A program made the position numbers and the translations under genes. Shown one piece after another: positions 18,519 through 26,700 of a stretch of 64,000 nt of DNA (position 1 is its first letter; each line of letters opens with the position of its first letter). The notes beneath the pieces were generated by a model. That model saw only the letters and a list, made by a program, of their open reading frames with translations, did not search any database and was not told where the DNA came from. The DNA is from Acidimicrobiales bacterium (lineage in GTDB: Bacteria > Actinomycetota > Acidimicrobiia > Acidimicrobiales > Iamiaceae): NCBI GenBank assembly GCA_035547835.1, contig DASZTW010000005.1, forward strand, positions 1 through 64,000, given 5' to 3'.

Positions 18519-19468
18519 CAGCCCGCCTCCGCCGCCGGACCGGCCGCCGCGCCGACCGTGGTCGACGACGCCGATCTGCTCGACGCCTGCAACAACCAGG
18601 CGAGCGCGCCCCTTGCGGCGTGCATACGGTTGGCGGCCTGGGTGAAGACCCGGCTGCGGGGACCATCGATCAGCGCGGCAGTGACTTCCTCGCCACGGTG
18701 CGCCGGCAGGCAGTGCAGGAACACGGCACCCGGGTCGGCCCGGTCGAGCAGGGCGTCGTCGACGGTGAAGCCTTCGAACTCGCGGCGGCGCTGCTCGGCT
18801 TCGCTCTCCTGGCCCATCGACGTCCACGTGTCGGTGTAGATCGCGTCGGCGCCCTCGACCGCTTCCTCGGGCCGAAGGCCCACTGTGAAGTCGCCGCCGG
18901 CGAGGCGGACCCGGTCGACCATCGCCTCGGGCACCGGATGGCTGGCCGGGGACGCCACCCGCACCGCGATGCCCGTGTACCCGCACACCAGCGCCAGCGA
19001 CTGCAACACGTTGTTCGGGTCGCCCACATAGGCGATCGTGCGGGCCGCCACGTCGCCGAACTCGCCCCGCAACGTCAACAAGTCGGCCAGCGCCTGCAGC
19101 GGGTGGGCCAAGTCGGACAGCAAGTTCACGACCGGCACCGACGAGGCGGCTGCCAACCGCTCCACTTTGTGGTGCTCGAAGACGCGGGCGCCGATCGCGG
19201 CGTGGTACGCGGACAGGGTCCGGGCGATGTCCTCGGCCGACTCGCGGGTGTCGATCCCCACTTCGGCCCCCTGCACGGTCACCGGGTGACCGCCGAGCTG
19301 CACCACCGCCATCTCGGTCGAGTGCCGGGTGCGGGTCGACGGCTTCTCGAACACCAGGCCCACACCTTGGCCGGCCAGCAACTGCGGACGCTCGGGCGAC
19401 TCGGCCAGCGCGACGATCTCGCCGACTTCGGCCGCCGTCAGGTCGTCGATCTCGAGCAAGTGACGCAT
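18518..19468 (-). CDS. argF: Ornithine carbamoyltransferase
   Basis: A 316-residue ArgF that makes citrulline from ornithine and carbamoyl phosphate. The carbamoyl-phosphate site STRTRHS and the ornithine-loop HCLPAHRG are intact, and DLAHPLQALADLLT is the conserved domain-linking helix. A roughly 20-residue Ala/Ser-rich tail is extra. The ATG at 19468 overlaps the argD stop as TGATG. Confidence 0.97.
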   Translation of the reverse strand: MRHLLEIDDLTAAEVGEIVALAESPERPQLLAGQGVGLVFEKPSTRTRHSTEMAVVQLGGHPVTVQGAEVGIDTRESAEDIARTLSAYHAAIGARVFEHHKVERLAAASSVPVVNLLSDLAHPLQALADLLTLRGEFGDVAARTIAYVGDPNNVLQSLALVCGYTGIAVRVASPASHPVPEAMVDRVRLAGGDFTVGLRPEEAVEGADAIYTDTWTSMGQESEAEQRRREFEGFTVDDALLDRADPGAVFLHCLPAHRGEEVTAALIDGPRSRVFTQAANRMHAARGALAWLLQASSRSASSTTVGAAAGPAAEAG

Positions 19469-20745
19469 CACCGTTCCTCCCCGTCTCCCGATCCTGCAGC
19501 GGCGAGCACCACGGCGAGGATGCCGACCGCCTGGTCGATCTCGTCGTCGCTCACCAACAACGACGGCGCGAGGCGCAGCGCGGTGCCGGTCACGCCGTTG
19601 ACGACCAAGCCTGCGGCGAGGCACGCGGCGGCGACTTCACGGGCGTCGAGGCCGCGGAGCTCCGCACCGAGCAACAAGCCCGAACCGCGCACCGCCACCA
19701 CTTGCGGCAGGGCTTCGAGCCGGGCTGTCAGCGCCGCGCCGGCACGCAAGGCGCGCCCGGGCACGTCTTCGGCCTGCATCACTTCGAGCACCGCGCGGGC
19801 GGCCGCCGCGGCGAGCGGCTGGCCCCCGAACGTGGAGCCGTGATCGCCGGGCCGGAAGCTGTCGGCCACGTCGGCCCGCGCCCAGCAGGCACCGATCGGT
19901 ACGCCGTTGCCGAGCGCTTTGGCCATGGTGACCACGTCGGGCTCGACATCGTGGTGCTGGAACCCGAACCAGCGGCCCGTGCGCCCGAGACCGGTCTGCA
20001 CTTCGTCGACCATGAACAGTGCACCGCGCTCCTCGGTGAGCCGACGTGCCCCTCGGAAGTAGTCGCGGCTCGCCGGGTTCACCCCCGCTTCGCCTTGGAT
20101 CGGCTCGAGCAGCAACGCCGCCACGGAATCGTCGATCGCCGCGTCGAGCGCGTCGAGATCGTTCCACGCCACGTGCAAGAACCCGTCGGGCAGCGGCAGG
20201 AACGGCTCTTGCTTGGCGGGCTGGCCGGTGGCTGCCAGCGCCGCCATCGTGCGGCCGTGGAAGCCGTCGTGCGCGGCCACGATCTTGTAGCGGCCCGCCC
20301 AACCACCGTCGCCGGTCGGGACGATGCCGCCCGCGTGGCGGCGCGCCAACTTGATGGCGGCCTCGTTCGCCTCGGCGCCGGAGTTGGCGAAGAACAGCCG
20401 ACCGCCGGCCGGCGAGCCGTCGCCGATCAAGGTGTCGAGCGTCGCAGCCACGTCGAGCACCGGTTGGGTGCCGAACAAGTTCGACACGTGCACCAGCGTG
20501 CGGGCCTGCAAGCTGACCGCTTCTGCCACTGCCGGGTGGGCGTGGCCGAGCGACGTGACCGCGAGGCCGCCGAGGAAGTCGAGGTACTCCTTGCCGTCCG
20601 CGTCCCACAATCGCGAGCCGCTGCCCTTCACGAACTCGACGGGGGGCACGCCGTAGTTCGACATGAGCAACTCGGACCACGGACTCGACGGCTTCGACGG
20701 CTTCGACGCGGTGAGCACGCGACGGCGGCCCGGACGTTCAGCCAT
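19468..20745 (-). CDS. argD: Acetylornithine aminotransferase
   Basis: A 425-residue class III, PLP-dependent aminotransferase. FFANSGAEANEAAIK binds the cofactor phosphate, VDEVQTGLGRTG carries the PLP-ring aspartate, and TMAKALGNGVPIG contains the Schiff-base lysine. The ATG at 20745 overlaps the argB stop by 8 bases. About 25 residues precede the usual ArgD start, so a downstream ATG (MSNYGVPP) is a possible alternative. It converts N-acetylglutamate semialdehyde to N-acetylornithine. Confidence 0.96.
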   Translation of the reverse strand: MAERPGRRRVLTASKPSKPSSPWSELLMSNYGVPPVEFVKGSGSRLWDADGKEYLDFLGGLAVTSLGHAHPAVAEAVSLQARTLVHVSNLFGTQPVLDVAATLDTLIGDGSPAGGRLFFANSGAEANEAAIKLARRHAGGIVPTGDGGWAGRYKIVAAHDGFHGRTMAALAATGQPAKQEPFLPLPDGFLHVAWNDLDALDAAIDDSVAALLLEPIQGEAGVNPASRDYFRGARRLTEERGALFMVDEVQTGLGRTGRWFGFQHHDVEPDVVTMAKALGNGVPIGACWARADVADSFRPGDHGSTFGGQPLAAAAARAVLEVMQAEDVPGRALRAGAALTARLEALPQVVAVRGSGLLLGAELRGLDAREVAAACLAAGLVVNGVTGTALRLAPSLLVSDDEIDQAVGILAVVLAAAGSGDGEER

Positions 20746-21685
20746 TGGTGGCTCCTGGGTGCGGCGCCGTCTCGTCGGCGCAGATCATGGTGCCGACGCC
20801 CGCGTCGGTGAACAGCTCGAGCAGCACGACGTGCGGGCGGCGGCCGTCGAGGATGTGGGCCGAGCCCACACCCGCCTCCACCGCGTCGACGCACGCCCGC
20901 ACTTTGGGGATCATCCCGCCGGCCAACGTGCCGTCGGCCAGCAGCTCGGCGAGTCGGCCGGTCGTGACCGTGGTGATGAGCGACGACGGGTCGTCGCGGT
21001 CGGCGAGCAGGCCGGCGATGTCGGTGAGGTAGATCACTTTCTCGGCTCCGAGCGCGCCGGCGACCGCGCCCGCGACCGTGTCGGCGTTGATGTTGTACGC
21101 CTGGCCTTCGAGGTCGGCACCGATCGTCGACACCACCGGGATGAGGTCCTCGGCCAGCAGCCGCTCGATGATGGCCGGCTGGACGTCGACCACGTCGCCC
21201 ACGAAGCCGAGTCGCGGATCGCGGGCTTCGGCCGTGATGAGCCCGGCGTCCTCACCCGACACGCCGACGGCCACCGGGCCGTGCCGGTTGATGGCCGACA
21301 CGATGTCGCGGTTGACCTTGCCCACGAGCACCATGCGCGCGACATCGAGCGTCTCGGCATCGGTGACCCGCAAGCCGTCGCGGAACTCCGTCTCTTTGCC
21401 GAGCCGCGCCAGCAGGTCGCCGATCTGGGGCCCGCCGCCGTGCACCACCACGGGTCGGATGCCCACCGCGCGCATCAGCACGATGTCCTCGGCGAACCGT
21501 TCGGCCAGCGCGGCGTCGGTCATGGCATTGCCGCCGTACTTGACCACGACGGTGGTGCCACGGAAGCGGTGGATGTACGGCAGCGCCTCGATCAGCACCG
21601 CGGCGCGCTCGTCTGCGCTGGGGGCGGGCGGGGGTGCGGTGGGTCCGGCGGAGCCGGACGAAGCGGGATCGGGAGCGGCGGTCAC
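20738..21685 (-). CDS. argB: Acetylglutamate kinase
   Basis: A 315-residue ArgB that phosphorylates N-acetylglutamate. The VVKYGGNAM start of the kinase core, the VHGGGPQIG loop and the NINADTVAGAVA segment are conserved. About 30 Pro/Ala-rich residues form an N-terminal extension that could resemble the arginine-sensing helix of regulated kinases, though its composition argues against an ordered helix. GTG at 21685 overlaps the argJ stop as GTGA. Confidence 0.97.
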   Translation of the reverse strand: MTAAPDPASSGSAGPTAPPPAPSADERAAVLIEALPYIHRFRGTTVVVKYGGNAMTDAALAERFAEDIVLMRAVGIRPVVVHGGGPQIGDLLARLGKETEFRDGLRVTDAETLDVARMVLVGKVNRDIVSAINRHGPVAVGVSGEDAGLITAEARDPRLGFVGDVVDVQPAIIERLLAEDLIPVVSTIGADLEGQAYNINADTVAGAVAGALGAEKVIYLTDIAGLLADRDDPSSLITTVTTGRLAELLADGTLAGGMIPKVRACVDAVEAGVGSAHILDGRRPHVVLLELFTDAGVGTMICADETAPHPGATNG

Positions 21686-22851
21686 GACGTGCCCATGTTC
21701 TCGTCGATGTACGCGTGGGTGAGGTCGTTGGTGATCACTTCGCCGGTGCCCGACCCGATGCCGAGGTCGACCTCGATCACCAGCTCGCGCTCGGCCATGT
21801 GCCGGGCGACGGAGGCTTCGTCGTGGTCGACCGTGACGCCACCGCTCGCCACCGTGATCCCGCCGTAGCGGACGGCCACCCGATCAGGATCGAACGTCAC
21901 CCCGGCCGAGCCCGCTTCGCTCGCCAGCCGACCCCAGTACGGGTCCTGGCCGTACCACGAGCACTTCACGAGCTGGCTCTCGGCGATGCTCCTCGCGCAC
22001 ACGGCCGCTTCCACGTCGGACGCTGCGCCGGTGACCGTGAGGTGCACGACTTTCGTGGCGCCCTCCGCGTCGCCGGCCATGGCGAGCGCAAGGTCACGGC
22101 ACACAGCGGTGGTGGCGGCGGCGAGGTCGTCGTCGGCCACGGGACCCGCCGCGCCCGACGCCAGCAGGATCACGGTGTCGTTGGTCGACTGGCAGCCGTC
22201 GACGCTGAGGCGGTTGAAGCTGCCGTCGACCGCGGCTTGCAGCACGCGCTGCAACGTGGAGGGTTCGGCGCCGGCGTCGGTGGTGAGCACCGCCAGCATC
22301 GTGGCCATGTTCGGCGCCAGCATGGCCGCGCCTTTGGCCATGCCGCCCACCACGGCCGCGCCGGCGCGGGCCACGGATTCCTTGCGGACGGTGTCGGTGG
22401 TGCGGATGGCCTCGGCGGCATCGGCGCCGGCCTCAGGCGACGCGGCGCGGGCAGCGACCAACGCCGGGATCGCCGCCACGATGGGGTCGATCGGCAGCGG
22501 GATCCCGATCAAGCCCGTCGAGCACACGAGAACCTCATCAGGTGCACAGCCCAACTCGTGGGCCACCTGCTCGCACATCGCCTGCGCGTCGCGCAGCCCT
22601 GGCCCCCCGGTGGCGGCGTTGGCGTTGCCGCTGTTGAGCACCACTGCGGCCGCACGGCCCGACGTGGCCGCCAAGTGGGCACGGGAGGTGACCACCGGCG
22701 CGGCGGTCATGGCGTTCGACGTGAACACGGCAGCTGCGGCCACGGCGTTGCCGTCGGCCGTGGCCACCAGCGCGAGGTCACGGTCACCCGACTCCTTCAC
22801 GCCGCCCGCCACGCCGGCGGCGGTGAACCCCTTCGCGGCGGTGACGCTCAC
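21682..22851 (-). CDS. argJ: Bifunctional ornithine acetyltransferase / N-acetylglutamate synthase
   Basis: A 389-residue ArgJ. It self-cleaves at the ATML site in APNMATMLAVLTTDA, where Thr becomes the nucleophile. It recycles the acetyl group from acetylornithine to glutamate, making the pathway cyclic; with no argA or argE visible this is the expected route. GTG at 22851 overlaps the argC stop as GTGA, and VTAAKGFTAAGV is the normal N-terminus. Whether it also accepts acetyl-CoA cannot be told. Confidence 0.96.
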   Translation of the reverse strand: MSVTAAKGFTAAGVAGGVKESGDRDLALVATADGNAVAAAAVFTSNAMTAAPVVTSRAHLAATSGRAAAVVLNSGNANAATGGPGLRDAQAMCEQVAHELGCAPDEVLVCSTGLIGIPLPIDPIVAAIPALVAARAASPEAGADAAEAIRTTDTVRKESVARAGAAVVGGMAKGAAMLAPNMATMLAVLTTDAGAEPSTLQRVLQAAVDGSFNRLSVDGCQSTNDTVILLASGAAGPVADDDLAAATTAVCRDLALAMAGDAEGATKVVHLTVTGAASDVEAAVCARSIAESQLVKCSWYGQDPYWGRLASEAGSAGVTFDPDRVAVRYGGITVASGGVTVDHDEASVARHMAERELVIEVDLGIGSGTGEVITNDLTHAYIDENMGTS

Positions 22852-23870
22852 GGCATCATCCCGACGGTCGGCAGGCCCATGGTCTCGTCGAGGCCCAACA
22901 ACAAGTTGGCGCACTGCACCGCCCCGCCGGACGCCCCTTTGGTGAGGTTGTCGATCGCGGCCATGGCGATCACGTGACCGGTGCGGTCGTCGAACACGGC
23001 GTTCACTTGTGCAGTGTTGGCGCCGAGGGTGGCCTTGGTGTGCGGCGGCTCGGCGACCGGCACGACGAACGGCTCGTCAGCCCATGCGTCGGCCACGGCT
23101 TGTCGCAACGACTCGGTCGACACCGCAGCACCGTGGGCCGGCCGGGCGTAGCAAGTGGCGAGGATGCCCCGGTTCATCGGCGCGAGGTGAGGCGTGAACA
23201 GCACGGTGGCGCCGAGCTGCTGCTCCATCTCGGGCGTGTGGCGATGGCCGCCCACGCCGTACGCCACGAAGTCCTCGTCGACCGCGCAGAACGCGTTGGT
23301 GGGCTTGGGCGCCCGACCCGCTCCCGACACGCCGCTGGCCGCGTCGACGATGATGCCGGTGGTGTCGACCAGGCCGGCGTGCACCAGCGGCCACAACGCC
23401 AAGATCGCGGCGGTCGGGTAGCAGCCCGGAACTGCCACGTGACCTCTGGCCACGATCTCGTCGCGGTGCAGCTCGGGAAGTCCGTACGCGAAGCGGCTCA
23501 GCAGCTCGGGGGCCGTGTGCGCCTCGCCGTACCAGGTCGGGTAGTCGCCTGCCGAGGCCAACCGGAAGTCGGCCGCGAGGTCGACCACGTGGGCCACCCG
23601 GTCGAGCAGGTCGGGCATCATCGCCTGCGAGGCGCCGTGCGGCAGACCGCAGAACAGGAGGTCGAGTCCTTCGACCATCTCGGGCGCGTACGGCAGGTAC
23701 GTGAGGTCGCCGTAAGCCCCGCGCAAGCTCGGGTAGAGGTCGGCCACTTGTGCGCCGGCTTGCGTGTCGCCCGTGACGGCGACGACCTCGATGCCAGGGT
23801 GCGCGGCCAGCAGGCGCAACAGCTCCGCGCCCGTGAACCCCGACCCACCGATGATGCCGACCTTCGCCAT
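22848..23870 (-). CDS. argC: N-acetyl-gamma-glutamyl-phosphate reductase
   Basis: A 340-residue ArgC, the first gene of the arginine operon. GIIGGSGFTGAELLRLL binds NADPH and the catalytic Cys is in VPGCYPTAA. The ATG at 23870 lies only six bases after a -10 box, so the message may start at the ATG itself. A run of G just before the ATG is too close to act as a normal ribosome binding site. It is preceded by an ArgR palindrome that overlaps its promoter. Confidence 0.97.
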   Translation of the reverse strand: MAKVGIIGGSGFTGAELLRLLAAHPGIEVVAVTGDTQAGAQVADLYPSLRGAYGDLTYLPYAPEMVEGLDLLFCGLPHGASQAMMPDLLDRVAHVVDLAADFRLASAGDYPTWYGEAHTAPELLSRFAYGLPELHRDEIVARGHVAVPGCYPTAAILALWPLVHAGLVDTTGIIVDAASGVSGAGRAPKPTNAFCAVDEDFVAYGVGGHRHTPEMEQQLGATVLFTPHLAPMNRGILATCYARPAHGAAVSTESLRQAVADAWADEPFVVPVAEPPHTKATLGANTAQVNAVFDDRTGHVIAMAAIDNLTKGASGGAVQCANLLLGLDETMGLPTVGMMP

Positions 23871-23876
23871 CCCCCA

Positions 23877-23905
23877 ACAATACGAGGTCCTGCATAATCA
23901 TGCAA
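23877..23905 (-). promoter_or_regulatory. argC promoter (sigma-70 type, probably leaderless)
   Basis: TTGCAT (23905-23900) and TATTGT (23882-23877) are separated by 17 bases. The expected start of transcription is at or next to the A of the argC ATG, six bases further on. The promoter is overlaid by the ArgR box. Confidence 0.65.
23891..23904. promoter_or_regulatory. ArgR operator (ARG box)
   Basis: TGCATAATCATGCA has 5-bp arms TGCAT/ATGCA around AATC. It matches the A/T-rich ARG-box pattern and covers the end of the -35 and half of the spacer of the argC promoter, so bound ArgR would block RNA polymerase. ArgR is encoded in the same operon. Confidence 0.75.
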
Positions 23906-23982
23906 AGCGATTCCGGTGCCGCGGCGACGCCAACCAACGACCGCTCCTGGGCGCGGCCCGGGGCAGCCCCGCCAGCCGCTGG

Positions 23983-23988
23983 TACCGT
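23983..23988 (+). promoter_or_regulatory. -10 box of the GAF kinase gene
   Basis: TACCGT lies nine bases before the ATG at 23998, leaving at most a very short leader. Confidence 0.4.
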
Positions 23989-23997
23989 GCCGCGGAC

Positions 23998-25134
23998 ATG
24001 GCCCTACCACCATCGGACGACGCGCTGGCAGCCGTCAGCGAGGCCTTGCTCGGCATGGCCGGCGACTTGTCCCTCGACGGCGTGCTGCACCAACTCGTGG
24101 CTGCCGCTCGCCGGCTCGGCGGTGCCGACTACGCCGCCCTCGGCACACCCGACGGCGACGGTGGGTTCGCGTGCTGGATCACCGACGGCATGTCCGACGA
24201 GACCATCGACGACATCGGGCCGCTCCCCCGCACCCACGGTGTGCTCGGTGCCATGTTGGAGGAAGCGGCCGCCCACCGCACCGACGACGTGCGTTCCGAC
24301 CCCCGCTTCGGCGGCTGGTGGCCCGAAGCGCATCCGGAGATGCAGCCGTTCCTCGCGGTGCCGATCGTGTTTCGCGGCACGGTGGTCGGCGCCTTCTACC
24401 TCGCCAACGACGAAGGCGGCGCCCGCTTCTCCACTCAGGACCAAGCCAGCGTCGTGGGGCTGGCCCAGCACGCCGCGGTGCTAATCGAGCACGCCCGGCT
24501 CTACGAGCAGAGCCGCGAGCTCACCGTCACCGCGGAACGCAACCGGCTCGCCCGCGAACTGCACGACGCCATGACGCAGACCATGTTCAGCCTGCGCCTC
24601 ACGCTCGAGACCGCGTCGTCGGCCCTCGGCACCGACCCCGAGGCCGCCGCCGCACCCCTCGACGAGGCCCGGCGCCTGGTCGACCTGGCGTTCGACGAGT
24701 TGCGGTCGCTCGTGTTCCAACTCCGGCCCGCCGCGCTCGACGACGACGGGCTGGTGGCCAGCCTCGAACGCTACCTCCACGTGTACCGGCGGGCCCACGG
24801 CCTGCACGCCGCCTTGGTGGCCAACGAGGCGATCGTGCTCTCGCCCGAGACCGAGCGGCAGGTCTTCCGCATCGTGCAAGAAGCGCTCACCAACGTCGTG
24901 CGCCACTCGAGCGCCAGCAACGTCGAGGTCCAGCTGGCGCCCGACGGCCCAGAGCTGCGGGTGCGTGTGGTCGACGACGGGGCCGGGTTCGACCCTGATC
25001 AACCCGGCGTCGCGGCGCGCCACCTCGGCCTGACCTCGATGCGCGAGCGGGCCGAGGCCGTCGGCGGCACGTTGTCGATCCGCTCCGCGCCCGGCCACGG
25101 CACCGGCGTGGAAGCGCGGGTGCCTCGTGGGTGA
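23998..25134 (+). CDS. GAF-domain sensor histidine kinase (NarL-type partner)
   Basis: A 378-residue cytoplasmic kinase. Residues 20-165 form a GAF sensor domain. His189 in RELHDAMTQTMF is the HisKA_3 phosphorylation site, and an HATPase domain follows (N box EALTNVVRHS, G box DDGAGFDP). There is no membrane segment, so it senses an internal signal, possibly a ligand or redox state of the GAF domain; DosS-like kinases have the same order but usually two GAF domains. Its stop overlaps the response regulator start by 8 bases, so the pair is certain. A -10 box nine bases before the ATG suggests a leaderless message. Confidence 0.9.
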   Translation: MALPPSDDALAAVSEALLGMAGDLSLDGVLHQLVAAARRLGGADYAALGTPDGDGGFACWITDGMSDETIDDIGPLPRTHGVLGAMLEEAAAHRTDDVRSDPRFGGWWPEAHPEMQPFLAVPIVFRGTVVGAFYLANDEGGARFSTQDQASVVGLAQHAAVLIEHARLYEQSRELTVTAERNRLARELHDAMTQTMFSLRLTLETASSALGTDPEAAAAPLDEARRLVDLAFDELRSLVFQLRPAALDDDGLVASLERYLHVYRRAHGLHAALVANEAIVLSPETERQVFRIVQEALTNVVRHSSASNVEVQLAPDGPELRVRVVDDGAGFDPDQPGVAARHLGLTSMRERAEAVGGTLSIRSAPGHGTGVEARVPRG

Positions 25135-25786
25135 CGAGGTGAGCGCGGTGATCCGGGTGCTGGTGGTCGACGACCATCCCATCGTGCGCCAAGGCCTGCG
25201 GACGTACCTCGCCACGCGGCCCGGCATCGACGTCGTCGGCGAAGCAGGTGACGCCGACGCCGCGGTCGCGCAAGCCGCCGAGCTGCGCCCTGACGTCGCG
25301 CTGGTCGACCTCGTGCTGCCCGGGGCCGACGGCGTCAGCACGATCGAACGCCTGCACGCGCTGGCGGCGCCGCCACGGGTGCTGGTGCTCACGAGCTTCG
25401 CGGGCCAAGACCGTGTGGTGCCGGCCATGCGCGCCGGGGCGTCGGGTTACCTGCTCAAGGACGCGGCCCCCGCGGAGCTCGAGGCCGCGATCCGCACGGT
25501 CCACCGCGGCGGCGCCGTGCTGGGACCTGGCGTCGCCGAGCCGGTGCTGGCCGAAGTGTCGCGCCCGCACACCGTCGCCGGGCTCGACGAGCTGACCCCG
25601 CGCGAGCGAGAAGTGCTCGGGTTGCTGGGTCGCGGCTTGTCGAACCGCGAGCTCGCGGCCGCGCTGGTGGTGTCAGAGAAGACCGTGAAGACGCATGTGA
25701 GCTCGGTGCTGTCGAAACTCCACTTGGCCGACCGCACGCAAGCTGCGCTGTGGGCGGTCCGCAACGGCCTGACCGGCGACGGCTGA
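25127..25786 (+). CDS. NarL/FixJ-family response regulator
   Basis: A 219-residue regulator. The receiver domain has the acidic pair in VVDDHP, the phosphoacceptor Asp61 in VALVDLVLPG and the conserved Lys in YLLKDA. The C-terminal LuxR-type helix-turn-helix (LTPREREVLGLLGRG ... EKTVKTHVSSVL) binds DNA. It is phosphorylated by the kinase encoded just upstream. A perfect 16-bp palindrome 93 bases after its stop, in front of the next gene, is a candidate binding site. GTG at 25139 is a possible alternative start. Confidence 0.93.
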   Translation: MGDEVSAVIRVLVVDDHPIVRQGLRTYLATRPGIDVVGEAGDADAAVAQAAELRPDVALVDLVLPGADGVSTIERLHALAAPPRVLVLTSFAGQDRVVPAMRAGASGYLLKDAAPAELEAAIRTVHRGGAVLGPGVAEPVLAEVSRPHTVAGLDELTPREREVLGLLGRGLSNRELAAALVVSEKTVKTHVSSVLSKLHLADRTQAALWAVRNGLTGDG

Positions 25787-25878
25787 CCGCCAAGTGCTGA
25801 CGGGGCGACGGTTGAGACCCACCGGCAGCGATGCCGGGGCGGCTCTGCGGCGAGCGCGCCGCCCGGCGCCCGGCGGGT

Positions 25879-25894
25879 GAGGTCCTAGGACCTC
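25879..25894. promoter_or_regulatory. Perfect 16-bp palindrome, operator candidate
   Basis: GAGGTCCTAGGACCTC is a perfect palindrome without a loop, located 66 bases before the SDR start. The core GGTC-CTAG-GACC has the same spacing as NarL-family dyads such as the DosR box, but different bases. It may be the target of the adjacent response regulator. Confidence 0.5.
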
Positions 25895-25946
25895 CGACCG
25901 AGGAAAGTCCCCACCAGCGGCCGATGGCGGGGCGGATGGCGATCCG

Positions 25947-25952
25947 TACCGT
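25947..25952 (+). promoter_or_regulatory. -10 box of the SDR gene (leaderless candidate)
   Basis: TACCGT ends seven bases before the ATG at 25960, so transcription probably starts at the ATG. Confidence 0.45.
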
Positions 25953-25959
25953 TCGACGC

Positions 25960-26700
25960 ATGACCACCAACCCGGAACCCACCGCCACCACCCCGGCTTC
26001 GCACCCCGCCACAGCACTGGTCACCGGCGCATCGCGCGGCCTCGGCCTCGCCTTGGCCCGCCGCCTCGCCGCCGATGGCTGGCACCTGGTGATCGACGGG
26101 CGCGACCCCGCCACCTTGCACGCCGCGGCCACCGAGCTCGCGTCGCACCGCGTCGTGCGCGCCATACCCGGCGACATCACGTCGCCCCGGCATCGCGAGC
26201 ACCTGGCCGCGGCGGCAGGCGAGCTGGGCGGCCTCGACCTCGTCGTCCACAACGCCGGTGCGCTGGGTCCGTCGCCGCTGCCGCCCGTCGACGAAGTCGC
26301 GCTCGACGCGGTCCGCGACGTGCTCGAGGCCAATGTCGTGGCGCCGCTGGCGCTGACCCAGGTGCTGCTCCCCCACCTGCGGTCCGGCGCGGTCGTGGTG
26401 GCGATCACGTCCGACGCAGCCGCCGAGGCGTACGCCGGGTGGGGCACGTACGGCGCGTCAAAAGCCGCCTTCGAGCAACTGTTCGCCGTGCTCGCCGAGG
26501 AGCACCCCGAGCTGCGCGTGTTGCGGATCGACCCCGGCGACCTGCGCACCGACATGCACCAGGCCGCGTTCCCCGGCGAGGACATCTCCGACCGCCCCCT
26601 GCCCGCGGTGCGGGTTCCCGCCATCGTCGACCTCGTCGCCGGTGCGTTCCCGAGCGGGCGCTACCAGGCGGCCCACCACCGACAGGAGGTGCCGGCATGA
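25960..26700 (+). CDS. Short-chain dehydrogenase/reductase
   Basis: A 246-residue SDR with the NAD(P) motif TGASRGLG near residue 24, NAG in VVHNAGALG, and the catalytic Tyr-Lys in YGASKAAFEQ; the Ser is in VAITSDAA. The C-terminal PGDLRTDMHQ is typical of SDRs that act on small carbonyl compounds. The substrate is not known. It overlaps the QueA-like gene as ATGA, so the two are made together, which is unexpected for a tRNA enzyme. Confidence 0.87.
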   Translation: MTTNPEPTATTPASHPATALVTGASRGLGLALARRLAADGWHLVIDGRDPATLHAAATELASHRVVRAIPGDITSPRHREHLAAAAGELGGLDLVVHNAGALGPSPLPPVDEVALDAVRDVLEANVVAPLALTQVLLPHLRSGAVVVAITSDAAAEAYAGWGTYGASKAAFEQLFAVLAEEHPELRVLRIDPGDLRTDMHQAAFPGEDISDRPLPAVRVPAIVDLVAGAFPSGRYQAAHHRQEVPA

